Origin: RYN-230 sp963723595
Lineage (GTDB): Bacteria > Actinomycetota > Actinomycetes > Streptosporangiales > Streptosporangiaceae
Assembly (NCBI GenBank): GCA_963723595.1
Contig: CAVRRQ010000002.1
Span: 868,001 to 932,000, forward strand
Direction of reading: 5' to 3'
DNA length: 64,000 nt
The position numbers were made by a program, and so were the translations under genes. Shown one piece after another: positions 24,785 through 32,285 of the stretch. Each line of letters begins with the position of its first letter. Within the stretch, counting starts at the first letter, position 1. The notes beneath the pieces were generated by a model. The model made no database searches. It was given only the letters and a program-made list of their open reading frames with translations, and was not told where the DNA came from.

Positions 24785-25285
24785 ATGCGCTATGCGGTAC
24801 GGGAGAAGCTTTTCTCCATCGGAGACGACTTCTGGATCACCGACGAGCAGGGCGGCCAGGCCTTCCTGGTGGACGGCAAGGTGCTCCGGCTGCGGCAGAC
24901 CCTGGAGATCGAGGACCCTGACGGCCGCGTCCTGGTGACCGTGCGCAAGAAGCTCATCGCCATGCATGAGACCATGGAGATCGAGCAGGACGGCGCGGTG
25001 GTGGCGACCCTGCGCAAGGCGCTCGTCTCGCCGCTGCACCACCGCTCGACCGTGGACCTGGCCGACGGCAGCCGGCTCGAGGCGGTCGGCAACATCCTGG
25101 ACAAGGAGTTCGAGATCAGGGCAGGCGGCGGCCGGGTCCTGGCCCGGATCTCCCGCGCCTGGTTCCGGATCCGGGACACCTACGGCGTGGACGTGGCCCC
25201 GGGCCAGGACGACGCCCTGTTCCTGGCCATCGCCGTTGCGCTGGACCGGATCCAGCACGACGAGGAAGAGCGCGACCGGCAGTAG
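24785..25285 (+). CDS. LURP-one-related (LOR) family protein
   Basis: A protein of 166 aa with the tubby-like LURP-one fold. It starts MRYAVREKLFSIGDDFWI, then GQAFLVDGKVLRLRQTLEIEDPDG, LVTVRKKLIAMHETMEIE and ARISRAWFRIRDTYGVDV, ending with an acidic helix. The alternating strand pattern and the x-RKKL-x-x-M-H-E-x-x-x-I element are typical of the actinobacterial branch. Tubby-like domains bind phospholipids in eukaryotes; the bacterial role is unknown. ATG 24785 follows GGGAGA. Confidence 0.88.
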   Translation: MRYAVREKLFSIGDDFWITDEQGGQAFLVDGKVLRLRQTLEIEDPDGRVLVTVRKKLIAMHETMEIEQDGAVVATLRKALVSPLHHRSTVDLADGSRLEAVGNILDKEFEIRAGGGRVLARISRAWFRIRDTYGVDVAPGQDDALFLAIAVALDRIQHDEEERDRQ

Positions 25286-25309
25286 GCCCGCCGGGTCGCC
25301 GGACCGGGG

Positions 25310-25825
25310 TCAGATGGGGCAGGTCCAGTCCTCGCGTCCCGCCCGGGGCACGTCGTCGCTCCCCGGCGGGAACAGCGCCCGCAGCGTGAACGCGTCCGCC
25401 GCCGGGCCGTGTGCCCGCAACCGCCGCACCCGGTCCTCGGCGTCGGCGGTGCCCGGCACGGTCCCGCGGGGAATCCACCACAACGCGGTGTAGGCCTCGG
25501 TCATCCGCTCGAACCACTCCCGGCGCCGGGCCAGCACCCGCCGGTGGGCGTCCGAATAGACGAAGGCGGCGAGCGCCTCGGGGGAAACCCAGACCGACAG
25601 GTTGACGATGACCCCGGCGCTGCCCGCCTCATCCCACTCGAACGCGCGCACCGCGGTGGCGTTGCCGTCCTCGGTCTGCAGCCGCCACACGAACCCGGGC
25701 GCGGCGTCCGCCGCCGCGTTGACCGGGTCGAGCGCGGCCACGAAGCCCGTGAGCTGCGGGCTGTCCAGCGGGGCCCGCAGCCGCGCGATGTTCACCTGCG
25801 CCAGTACATGGTCCACGCCCTTCAT
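25310..25825 (-). CDS. DUF3291 family protein
   Basis: A protein of 171 aa that begins MKGVDHVLAQVNIARLRAPLDSPQL. It continues with FVAALDPVNAAADAAPGFVWRLQTE, the W-V-S-x-E-A-L-A-x-F-V-Y-S-D-x-H element and FERMTEAYTALWWIPRG. This is the DUF3291 signature, related to ferredoxin-like antibiotic-biosynthesis monooxygenases. The heme/flavin independence and substrate are unknown. ATG 25825 follows GGTGGGAG. It converges with the LURP-one gene, leaving 24 bp. Confidence 0.88.
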   Translation of the reverse strand: MKGVDHVLAQVNIARLRAPLDSPQLTGFVAALDPVNAAADAAPGFVWRLQTEDGNATAVRAFEWDEAGSAGVIVNLSVWVSPEALAAFVYSDAHRRVLARRREWFERMTEAYTALWWIPRGTVPGTADAEDRVRRLRAHGPAADAFTLRALFPPGSDDVPRAGREDWTCPI

Positions 25826-26020
25826 GCTCCCACCACCACTCCCCTGCGCCACCCCTGTTTCCCCCGGGGCTCATGCTTTCCCGTCACACTGGCCCCTCCC
25901 GGGCACATTCCCGCGCACCGTGCGCCGAACATGGCGAAACACCCCGGAAAGCGCACCGTCCGCGGGAAACGCGGGCCCTGACCATGATCGATGCAGCGCG
26001 GGCGGTCACGACTTCAATTA

Positions 26021-26056
26021 CATGCCTTGACAGTTATATGCCTGAGAAGGCATGAT
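26021..26056 (+). promoter_or_regulatory. Promoter with flanking inverted repeat for the ArsR-SRPBCC pair
   Basis: TTGACA (26027-26032) and CATGAT (26051-26056) are 18 bp apart. CATGCCTT (26021-26028) and AAGGCATG (26047-26054) are perfect inverted arms spanning the promoter, a good ArsR autoregulatory operator. The -10 ends 6 bases before ATG 26063, so the mRNA may be leaderless. Confidence 0.65.
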
Positions 26057-26062
26057 GTCGGC

Positions 26063-26446
26063 ATGAGCGCGGTGTTCGGGGTGCTGGCCGAGCCACGGCG
26101 GCGGCGGATCCTGGACCTGGTCCGGGACGGCGAGCGGTCGGTGGGGGAACTCGTCGCGGCGCTGGCCATGAGCCAGCCCGCGGTCTCCAAGCATCTGCGG
26201 GTGCTGCGCGAGGCCGGGCTGGTCGAGGCCAGGGTGGACGAGCAGCGGCGGCTGTACCGGCTCCGGCCGGAGCCGCTGCGCGAACTCGACGCCTGGCTGG
26301 CCCCGTACCGCTGGGCCTGGGAGGCCAGCCTGGACCGGCTGGAGACTCACCTCGGCGAGATGGCCCGCAGCGAGCAGCCCGGGCCACCCGACGAGCCGGA
26401 CGATGCCGGGCCATCTCAAGCCGGGCAAGGGAGGACACCCACATGA
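26063..26446 (+). CDS. ArsR-family (SdpR/YgaV-like) transcriptional repressor
   Basis: A winged-helix repressor of 127 aa. The HTH is clear: FGVLAEPRRRRILDLVRDG, SVGELVAALAMSQPAVSKHL and RVLREAGLVEARVDEQRRLYRLRPEPLRELDAWL. The C-terminal tail is acidic and Pro-rich. It lacks the Cys-x-Cys metal site of classical ArsR and so belongs to the group paired with AHSA1/SRPBCC proteins. Its stop overlaps the start of the SRPBCC gene (ATGA), which supports function as a pair. A perfect inverted repeat around the promoter suggests autorepression. Confidence 0.92.
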   Translation: MSAVFGVLAEPRRRRILDLVRDGERSVGELVAALAMSQPAVSKHLRVLREAGLVEARVDEQRRLYRLRPEPLRELDAWLAPYRWAWEASLDRLETHLGEMARSEQPGPPDEPDDAGPSQAGQGRTPT

Positions 26447-26955
26447 ACGGCACCCTGGAGCAGGCCGGCCCGCGCTGGCGGCTGCGTTTCACCCGGGACC
26501 TGGACCACCCCGTGCCGCGGGTCTGGCGGGCGGTCACCGAACCCGGGGACCTGGAGGCCTGGTTCCCGTTCCGGATCACCGGTGACTGGGCGGTGGGCAG
26601 CCACCTCACCTTCTCTGACCCGCAGAGCCGGGTCCCGGACTTCACGGGCGAGGTACTCACCTTCCAGCCCCCCGCACTGCTGGAGTTCCGCTGGGGGCCG
26701 GACACGCTGCGGCTGGAGGTCGTGGCCCGGGACACCGGGTGCACCCTCACCCTCCTGCACACGTTCGACGAACACGGCAAGGCAGCCCGGGACGCGGCCG
26801 GCTGGCATGTCTGCCTGGACGCACTGGCCCGTCATCTGGACGGGGACGGCGCGCCGCCGGCCGGCCGGTGGGGAGAGGTCCATCCGGGCTACGTGAGCTC
26901 GTTCGGCCCGGAAGCGTCGGCTCTCGGCGTGCCAGCGGGGCACGAGCCTGGCTGA
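26443..26955 (+). CDS. SRPBCC (AHSA1-like) domain protein
   Basis: A protein of 170 aa with the START-like AHSA1 fold. Seen are LRFTRDLDHPVPRVWRAVTEPGDLEAWFP, the strand FTGEVLTFQPPALLEFRW and the C-terminal helix GWHVCLDALARHLDG. Such proteins bind small hydrophobic ligands in a cavity; the ligand is unknown. The ATGA overlap with the ArsR gene shows coupling. The pair is a very common two-gene module in actinobacteria, where the ArsR protein may sense the ligand or be relieved by it. Confidence 0.9.
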   Translation: MNGTLEQAGPRWRLRFTRDLDHPVPRVWRAVTEPGDLEAWFPFRITGDWAVGSHLTFSDPQSRVPDFTGEVLTFQPPALLEFRWGPDTLRLEVVARDTGCTLTLLHTFDEHGKAARDAAGWHVCLDALARHLDGDGAPPAGRWGEVHPGYVSSFGPEASALGVPAGHEPG

Positions 26956-26977
26956 CCCGCCCGGCCTGCCCGGCATC

Positions 26978-26983
26978 TAGAGT
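26978..26983 (+). promoter_or_regulatory. -10 element of a probable leaderless transcript
   Basis: TAGAGT ends 8 bases before GTG 26992 of the ybaK gene, and no ribosome-binding site lies between. This fits transcription starting at the GTG. Confidence 0.5.
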
Positions 26984-26991
26984 GTCTGACC

Positions 26992-27477
26992 GTGGCAGGA
27001 CGTGGCACCCCGGCGACCGCGCTGCTGGCGAAGCAGCACATCACGCACACCGTGCACGCCTACGAGCACGACCCGCGCCGGGCCGGTTACGGCCAGGAGG
27101 CCAGCGACGCCCTCGGCGTGGTGCCGGAGCGGGTGTTCAAGACCCTGGTCGCCCAGGTGGACGGGGCGCTGACGGTCGGCGTGGTCCCGGTGGGCAGCCG
27201 GCTCGACCTCAAGGCCCTGGCCGCGGCGGCGGGCGGCCGGAAGGCGGCCATGGCTGACCCGGCCGACGCGGAGCGGGCCACGGGCTACGTCCTCGGCGGC
27301 ATCTCGCCGCTCGGGCAGCGCAAGCGGCTGCCGGTGGTGATCGACTCCTCGGCGCTGGGCTTCGGCACCATCTTCTGCAGCGGGGGGCGCCGCGGGCTCG
27401 AGATCGAGATCGCGCCCGGGGACCTGGTCCAGGCGGTGGGCGCCACCGTGGCCGGCATCGCCCAGCCGCCGGCCTGA
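26992..27477 (+). CDS. ybaK: Cys-tRNA(Pro) deacylase, YbaK/EbsC type
   Basis: A protein of 161 aa matching YbaK: TPATALLAKQHITHTVHAYEH, then YGQEASDALGVVPERVFKTLVAQ with the catalytic lysine region in FKTL, VGVVPVGSRLDLKALAAAAGGRKAAM and GYVLGGISPLGQRKRLPVVID. YbaK hydrolyses Cys-tRNA(Pro) made by ProRS by mistake. A bacterial-type ProRS with its own editing domain is encoded 6 kb away. The GTG start sits 8 bases after a TAGAGT -10, so this mRNA may be leaderless. Confidence 0.93.
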   Translation: MAGRGTPATALLAKQHITHTVHAYEHDPRRAGYGQEASDALGVVPERVFKTLVAQVDGALTVGVVPVGSRLDLKALAAAAGGRKAAMADPADAERATGYVLGGISPLGQRKRLPVVIDSSALGFGTIFCSGGRRGLEIEIAPGDLVQAVGATVAGIAQPPA

Positions 27478-27547
27478 GCGGTGGCCCGCCCCAGCGGGAG
27501 TTACGCCTCCTCCTGCTCAGCAAACCCCAGGACCGTCTCCGCTTCTG

Positions 27548-28477
27548 CTATCGCATCGCGGCGATGACGCAGCCGCCGATCCCGGCGATCACGATGCCAG
27601 CCAGTACCTTCCGCGCCTGGCGCGTGCCCGGTTCGGGGACGTGGAAGACCCAGATGCCGATGCTGGCGTTGACCAGGAGGCTGAGCTGGGCGATGGTGAA
27701 GCCCGTGCCGGTGCCCACCCGTGCCACCAGGGCGAGCAGGGTGAGGTTGCCGATGCCGAACAGGATGCCGGCGCCGAGCTGTGCGCTCATGGGGCGCACG
27801 CCCAGCTTGACCGGCTCGCCAGCCGGCCGGGCCAGGGCGAGGGCACCCCCCAGGATTCCTAGCGCGAGCGGGAAATCGCTCACCTGGGCGGGAACCGCGG
27901 CCCACTGAGCCGGCACGAAGTAACTCCCCCACAGGATCCCGGCCGCACCTGCCCACAGGAAGCCGATGCGCGCCGGGCTGGCACGCCGGCGGAATTCAGC
28001 GGCCGCGGCTGGCCGCGGGGATGACGAACCGGGCGGCCCGGAGGGGCCCTCCCGGGAACCGGCGATCAGCAGTACCCCGGCCACAACGGCCAGGAAGGCG
28101 ACGCCCAGGACGGCGAACCGTGCTCGGGAGAAGCCGTCAAGCTCGCCGAACAGCAAGGCGCCCCAGGCGAACGCGACAACGATGTTGAGCGGCGTCCACG
28201 TCCCGGCCGCCCGCGCGAGCCCGATCGTCTCCGACGCCCTGAAAACGCAGTAGCTGCCCGCCGTCCACACCACGCCGCCCGCCAGCGGCAGCCAGAAGCT
28301 GCGCCAGCCGAACGCCAGGCCGGCGCCGCTGGCCAGCAGAGCTATCCCGGCGAAGACCACGTTGCCGACGGCCACGTAAAAGACCCGGGAGCGCTCTGGC
28401 GTCCCGGGCAGGATCTGGGCCAGCGGAATCCAGGTGCCCAGGGCGGCCACCATGACGAAGGCGAGCAGTACGGTCAT
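27548..28477 (-). CDS. GRP (GlcU/RhaT-like) sugar permease
   Basis: A 309-aa membrane protein with ten predicted helices in two 5-helix halves, as in the glucose/ribose porter family of the drug/metabolite superfamily. Landmarks are GTWIPLAQIL in helix 1, GGVVWTAGSYCVFRASETIGLARA in the third and fourth helices, GILWGSYFVPAQW in the second half and ILFGIGNLTLLALVARVGTG. It likely imports glucose or another monosaccharide by proton symport. It is divergent from the ROK regulator with 111 bp between, so joint control is likely. Confidence 0.85.
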   Translation of the reverse strand: MTVLLAFVMVAALGTWIPLAQILPGTPERSRVFYVAVGNVVFAGIALLASGAGLAFGWRSFWLPLAGGVVWTAGSYCVFRASETIGLARAAGTWTPLNIVVAFAWGALLFGELDGFSRARFAVLGVAFLAVVAGVLLIAGSREGPSGPPGSSSPRPAAAAEFRRRASPARIGFLWAGAAGILWGSYFVPAQWAAVPAQVSDFPLALGILGGALALARPAGEPVKLGVRPMSAQLGAGILFGIGNLTLLALVARVGTGTGFTIAQLSLLVNASIGIWVFHVPEPGTRQARKVLAGIVIAGIGGCVIAAMR

Positions 28478-28549
28478 GGCTGTGCCTGCTTCCTGGTCAT
28501 CCCGTCAGCCCCGGCCGGTTCATGGCGGTGCGGGTGGGCATCATCAGAT

Positions 28550-28572
28550 AATAAACTCTAGCAACGAGTAAA
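28550..28572. promoter_or_regulatory. Short inverted repeat between GRP permease and ROK genes
   Basis: AAACTC and GAGTAA flank TAGCAAC in an AT-rich patch (taataaactctagcaacgag). It lies just before the AAGGAGG ribosome-binding site of the ROK gene. A plausible ROK operator, but imperfect. Confidence 0.4.
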
Positions 28573-28588
28573 AGAAGGAGGGCGCGTT

Positions 28589-29707
28589 GTGGCGACGCGC
28601 TCAACCGAGTTGCTTCGGGCCGCGCACGCGCATCCCGGTGTCACCCGCGCCGCCGCGGCCCGCCTGCTCGGGATGGGCACGGGCGCGGCCACCGAGATCG
28701 TCGCGCGGCTTTCCCAGGCCAGGCTCCTGGCCGAGATCCCGGCCGCCCGCAGCGGAGTCCGCGGACGCCCGACCACCGTCCTGGTGCCGCATCCCCAGGG
28801 CCCGCTCGTGCTGGCCGCGGCGATCACCCACGGAACGTGGCGGGTCGATGTGGTTGAGCTGGGTGGAAAGGTGCTGGCTACCGGCGACGGAAACCACGAC
28901 GGCGCCGGCTGGCCGACGGTCGCCGCAGCGCTCACCGCCACGATCGGCACCTTCCGCGACCGGTACGCGGGCCGGCCGCGGGCGCTCGGCCTGGCCGTCC
29001 CCGGTACGGTCTCGCCCGCTCACCGCCTCGACGCGGCCACCCTGCTGTGGCGCGACATCGACCTGCACGAGTTGTGGCCCGACGCGCCCGTCTTCGTAGC
29101 TGGCAACGACGCCACACTGGCGGCCTCGGCCGAATCCCTCCGTGGCGCGGCGGCCGGCGCCTCAGTCGCCCTGCACCTGCGCATCGAGGCCGGCCTCGGC
29201 GGCGCCGTGGTCGACCACGGCACCACGCTGATCGGCGCCACCGGCGCGGCCGGGGAATTCGGGCACATGCCGTTCGGCGACCCGGCGATCGCCTGCCCGT
29301 GCGGCGCCCGGGGCTGCTGGGGTACCGCGGTGGACGGCACCGCGCTGGCCCGGCTGCTCGGCCGCCCGGCTCCGCGCGACCACGTCGCCTACGCCCGGCG
29401 GCTCATCAGCGCGACCGCACCGAAGCCCGCCGAACGCGCCGCGGTGAAGTCGGTGGCAGGCGCCCTCGGCCGGGGCATCGCCGGCCTGGTCAACGGCATT
29501 GACCCCGACCTGGTGACGCTCGGCGGACTCGGCATCGACCTGCTGACCGCAGCGCGGGACGAAGTCGACGCTGCTTACCAGGCCGGCCTGATGGCGTACC
29601 GGCGCGACAATCCACCACCGATCCTGCCGGCGGCCCTGGGCGACAACGGCCCGATCGCCGGGGCGGCCGGGGAGGCGTGGTCGGCACTGCTGGTCACGCT
29701 GGCGTGA
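28589..29707 (+). CDS. ROK-family transcriptional regulator
   Basis: A regulator of 372 aa. The N-terminal wHTH (residues 5-60, STELLRAAHAHPGVTRAAAARLLGMG) is followed by the ROK sugar-kinase-like fold. The zinc motif appears as CPCGARGCW, in the order C-x-C-G-x-x-G-C, and the catalytic base region as EFGHMPFGD. The usual kinase phosphate loop D-x-G-x-T is replaced by THGTWRVDVVEL, so it is likely a regulator without kinase activity. The start is GTG 28589 after a strong AAGGAGG. It is divergent from a GlcU-like permease, its probable target. Confidence 0.88.
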   Translation: MATRSTELLRAAHAHPGVTRAAAARLLGMGTGAATEIVARLSQARLLAEIPAARSGVRGRPTTVLVPHPQGPLVLAAAITHGTWRVDVVELGGKVLATGDGNHDGAGWPTVAAALTATIGTFRDRYAGRPRALGLAVPGTVSPAHRLDAATLLWRDIDLHELWPDAPVFVAGNDATLAASAESLRGAAAGASVALHLRIEAGLGGAVVDHGTTLIGATGAAGEFGHMPFGDPAIACPCGARGCWGTAVDGTALARLLGRPAPRDHVAYARRLISATAPKPAERAAVKSVAGALGRGIAGLVNGIDPDLVTLGGLGIDLLTAARDEVDAAYQAGLMAYRRDNPPPILPAALGDNGPIAGAAGEAWSALLVTLA

Positions 29708-29829
29708 CCCGACTTGACGTGACCACGTCAAGCGGAGGCGGGGCTGGCGTGCGCCGATTGTTGCTGTCGCTGCTGCTATCAGTTGCTCGGGTCGGGAGGC
29801 GGGCGGCGCTCTGTCCGGGTGTCCTGGCC

Positions 29830-29855
29830 TGGCCCGGCCTGTGAGGGCCGGGCCA
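29830..29855. terminator. Perfect hairpin between convergent genes
   Basis: Perfect 10-bp stem TGGCCCGGCC / GGCCGGGCCA around TGTGAG, between the ROK gene and the leftward ECF-partner gene. It probably acts in both directions. Confidence 0.75.
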
Positions 29856-29874
29856 TGGCGGACTGGCCGGGAGG

Positions 29875-30498
29875 CTACCGTGCCGGGGGCAGTCCCGCCG
29901 GAGGGGTGGGGCTGCAGGTATGCGCGGCTGTGTAGATGAGGCTTCCGGTGAGAACGCGGTCGTGGTTGCTGTAGGTGAAGCTCAGCTCGGTCCCGGCGGG
30001 CATGGCGGCGGGGTTGATCACGGTCACGGCATCCGGCGGGACCGGCGACCGGCGACCGGTTATGGGTACCGGGCTGCCGTCGGGGAGCTGGATGGAAACG
30101 GCCCCCTTGCTGGGCGGCGCAGGATTGGACGTGCAGTAGGTGCCGGTCTGGACCAGGGCGGGGATGCTGTCGCGGGCCAGGGCCTGCTGGAGCGTGGCGG
30201 GGTCGAACACCTGGCCCTGGTTCAGCGTCAGCGACGCCGTGCCGTTGGCGTTGCGGGCGAGGGTGAAGGCCGCGGTGCGGATCGTCCCCGGCGCCGGGGC
30301 GGGGCTGGCGGAGCTGATGACGGTGGCCAGGCCCAGGGCCAGTGCCCCGCTGGCGGCGGCGGCCCCCGAGAGCTGCACCAGCCGCCTGCGGTGCCTCCGG
30401 GCACTGCCTTGGGCCAGGATGGCCTCGACCGGGGTTTCCATGCGGGCCCCGGACAGGGCGTCGCGTGCCTGGAGCAGTACGTCGTCGATGTCATTCAC
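29875..30498 (-). CDS. Membrane-anchored ECF partner protein
   Basis: A protein of 207 aa, translationally coupled by a 4-base overlap to the upstream ECF sigma gene. The cytoplasmic N-terminus (MNDIDDVLLQARDALSGARM, then ARRHRRRLVQ) leads into one membrane helix (SGAAAASGALALGLATVISS) and an extracytoplasmic domain with LTLNQGQVFDPATLQQAL and a conserved cysteine. The topology matches anti-sigma factors or CU044_5270-like proteins. No HxxxCxxC zinc motif is visible. It probably binds the sigma factor or senses an envelope signal. Confidence 0.75.
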   Translation of the reverse strand: MNDIDDVLLQARDALSGARMETPVEAILAQGSARRHRRRLVQLSGAAAASGALALGLATVISSASPAPAPGTIRTAAFTLARNANGTASLTLNQGQVFDPATLQQALARDSIPALVQTGTYCTSNPAPPSKGAVSIQLPDGSPVPITGRRSPVPPDAVTVINPAAMPAGTELSFTYSNHDRVLTGSLIYTAAHTCSPTPPAGLPPAR

Positions 30499-31022
30499 TG
30501 CTGACCTCCGTCATGGGTGGTATGGGCGTGGGAAGGAGCGACCAGGCTGTGCAGGGCTGGCTCGCGGCGCAGCGCTGCCGCCGCGCGGGACAGGTGCGCG
30601 GTGACCGTGCCAGGGGCGATCCCGAGAACCTGGGCGGTGGCCTGGGTGTCCAGGTCCAGGAAAACCCGCAGCGCGATCACCTCGCGCTGGCGGGCCGGCA
30701 GCCGCCGCAGCGCGGCGAGGACAGCGGCGTCCAGCCCTCCGGCCGGATCGGCGATCGCGGCGGCATCGTGGCTGGCCAGCGGGATTTCCCGGCGGCGGGG
30801 CCGCCACCACGAGACGCCGGTGTTGAGCGCGGCGCGCACGACCCATCCTCGCGGCGCGGAGTACCGGCGGACCTTAGCCCAGGAGGCCCATGCCCGGGCG
30901 AAGGCCTCCGCGACCATGTCCTCGGCCTGCGCGGCGTCACCTGCACCGGCGATTACCGCGCGCAGGCAGGCATCCCTGCTGGCCTCGTAAAACTCTGCGA
31001 ACTCCTGTTGTTCCTGGCTCAC
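30495..31022 (-). CDS. ECF RNA polymerase sigma factor (SigE-like)
   Basis: An ECF sigma factor of 175 aa. Region 2 spans FAEFYEASRDACLRAVIAGAGD, AEDMVAEAFARAWASWAKVRRYSAPRGWVVRAALN. Region 4 shows LPARQREVIALRVFLDLDTQATAQVLGIAPGTVTAHLSRA. Length and order are normal. It is expected to direct transcription of a small regulon, perhaps its own operon, under control of the partner encoded downstream. The promoter region upstream (31023-31201) shows no clear ECF-type -35. Confidence 0.9.
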   Translation of the reverse strand: MSQEQQEFAEFYEASRDACLRAVIAGAGDAAQAEDMVAEAFARAWASWAKVRRYSAPRGWVVRAALNTGVSWWRPRRREIPLASHDAAAIADPAGGLDAAVLAALRRLPARQREVIALRVFLDLDTQATAQVLGIAPGTVTAHLSRAAAALRREPALHSLVAPSHAHTTHDGGQQ

Positions 31023-31201
31023 GCTTATTAAACGCAGCAGCTCCCTGATCCACTTACCCGGCCGCTGGCCTGGATCTGCTCCCGGCTCCCTGAAACCGCC
31101 GGGACTGGGACGGCGCGGGCGGGCCGGGCCCTGCCGGACTGTGCATCCTCCACCGGCACCAGCACCGAAGCGGGTCCGGCGCGGTGTGATCGGATTGCAG
31201 C

Positions 31202-32101
31202 ATGACCGATAACCCCATGAAGGTCAGGATCGGCGTCTCGCTGGGTGCAGCCGGTGTCCCCAGCCAGTTCGGCGCGGCGGTGGACGCCCTGGAGGCCGCG
31301 GGAGTCGATTCGCTGTGGCTGCCGGAGATGGTCTACGGCTCACTGGTTGACCCCTTCATCGGCATGACTTATGCGCTGGCCCGGACATCGCGGCTGAAGG
31401 TAGGCACCGGGGTGGCGGTGCTGCCCGGGCGCCACCCGGTCCTGGTGGCCAAGCAGCTCGCCACCCTGGCCGGCCTGGCCCCCCGGCGGGTGCTGCCCGT
31501 GTTCGGCCTGAAACCGGCCCGGCCCGCGGAACTGGCGGCGTTCCCGGTGCCGCCCGGCCGCCGGGCGGCGGTGTTCGACGAGTCCCTCACGGTGATCCGC
31601 CTGCTGCTCAGCCAGGAGAACGTGACCTTCCAGGGCGAGTTCTTGGCGGTCGAGGAGGCCAGCGTCGGGCCCCGGCCGGACCGGCCGCTGGACATCTGGC
31701 TCGGCGGCAGCGCCCGGGGGGCGCTGCGGCGCGTCGGCCGGCTGGGCGACGGATGGCTGGCCAGCTTCCTGACCCCGGACGAGGCGGGCGCCGGGCGCCG
31801 GGCCATCGAGGCGGCCGCCGCCGAGGCGGGCCGCGAGATCGAGCCGGACCACTACGGGATCAGCCTGGCCGTGGCCGACGACGCGTCGCGGCCCGCGCTG
31901 CTGCAGACCGCACGGCGCCGCCGCCCGGACCAGGACCCGGCCGCGTTGATCCCGTCTGGCTGGGCGGCCGCCCGCGCCATGGTGGCGGCGTACGTGGCGG
32001 AGGGGCTGACCAAGTTCGTCATCCGCCCCAGCCGGACCACCGTCGACCCGGACCGCTTCACCGACGACTTCGTCCGCGAGATGGTCCCGCTGCAGACCTG
32101 A
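31202..32101 (+). CDS. LLM-class (F420-dependent type) oxidoreductase
   Basis: A 299-aa luciferase-like TIM barrel. The first strand is KVRIGVSLGAAG. Others are VDSLWLPEMVYGSLVDPFIGMTYAL, TGVAVLPGRHPVLVAKQLATLAGL, and PLDIWLGGSARGALRRVGRLGDGWLASF. The carboxy end is LTKFVIRPS. This resembles the TIGR-type F420 LLM group that lacks an obvious partner flavin reductase nearby. Substrate unknown. Single gene, with a start 5 codons upstream of an alternative ATG. Confidence 0.85.
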   Translation: MTDNPMKVRIGVSLGAAGVPSQFGAAVDALEAAGVDSLWLPEMVYGSLVDPFIGMTYALARTSRLKVGTGVAVLPGRHPVLVAKQLATLAGLAPRRVLPVFGLKPARPAELAAFPVPPGRRAAVFDESLTVIRLLLSQENVTFQGEFLAVEEASVGPRPDRPLDIWLGGSARGALRRVGRLGDGWLASFLTPDEAGAGRRAIEAAAAEAGREIEPDHYGISLAVADDASRPALLQTARRRRPDQDPAALIPSGWAAARAMVAAYVAEGLTKFVIRPSRTTVDPDRFTDDFVREMVPLQT

Positions 32102-32285
32102 TCTGCTGTCGCATCTGCTGCCGTTCCGCGAAGGCGCGTCCCTGGCCCGGCACCGCGCCGCCCGGCCGAAATGACCGGAATGACCGGCCGCTCCGGGGGC
32201 AGAGGACGTCCTTGTGAGCGGTCACATGCACCCTGGGCAACGCGGCCCGGCTGGCTGTAGTGGCCGCGGAAAGGGGCGTGGCGTC

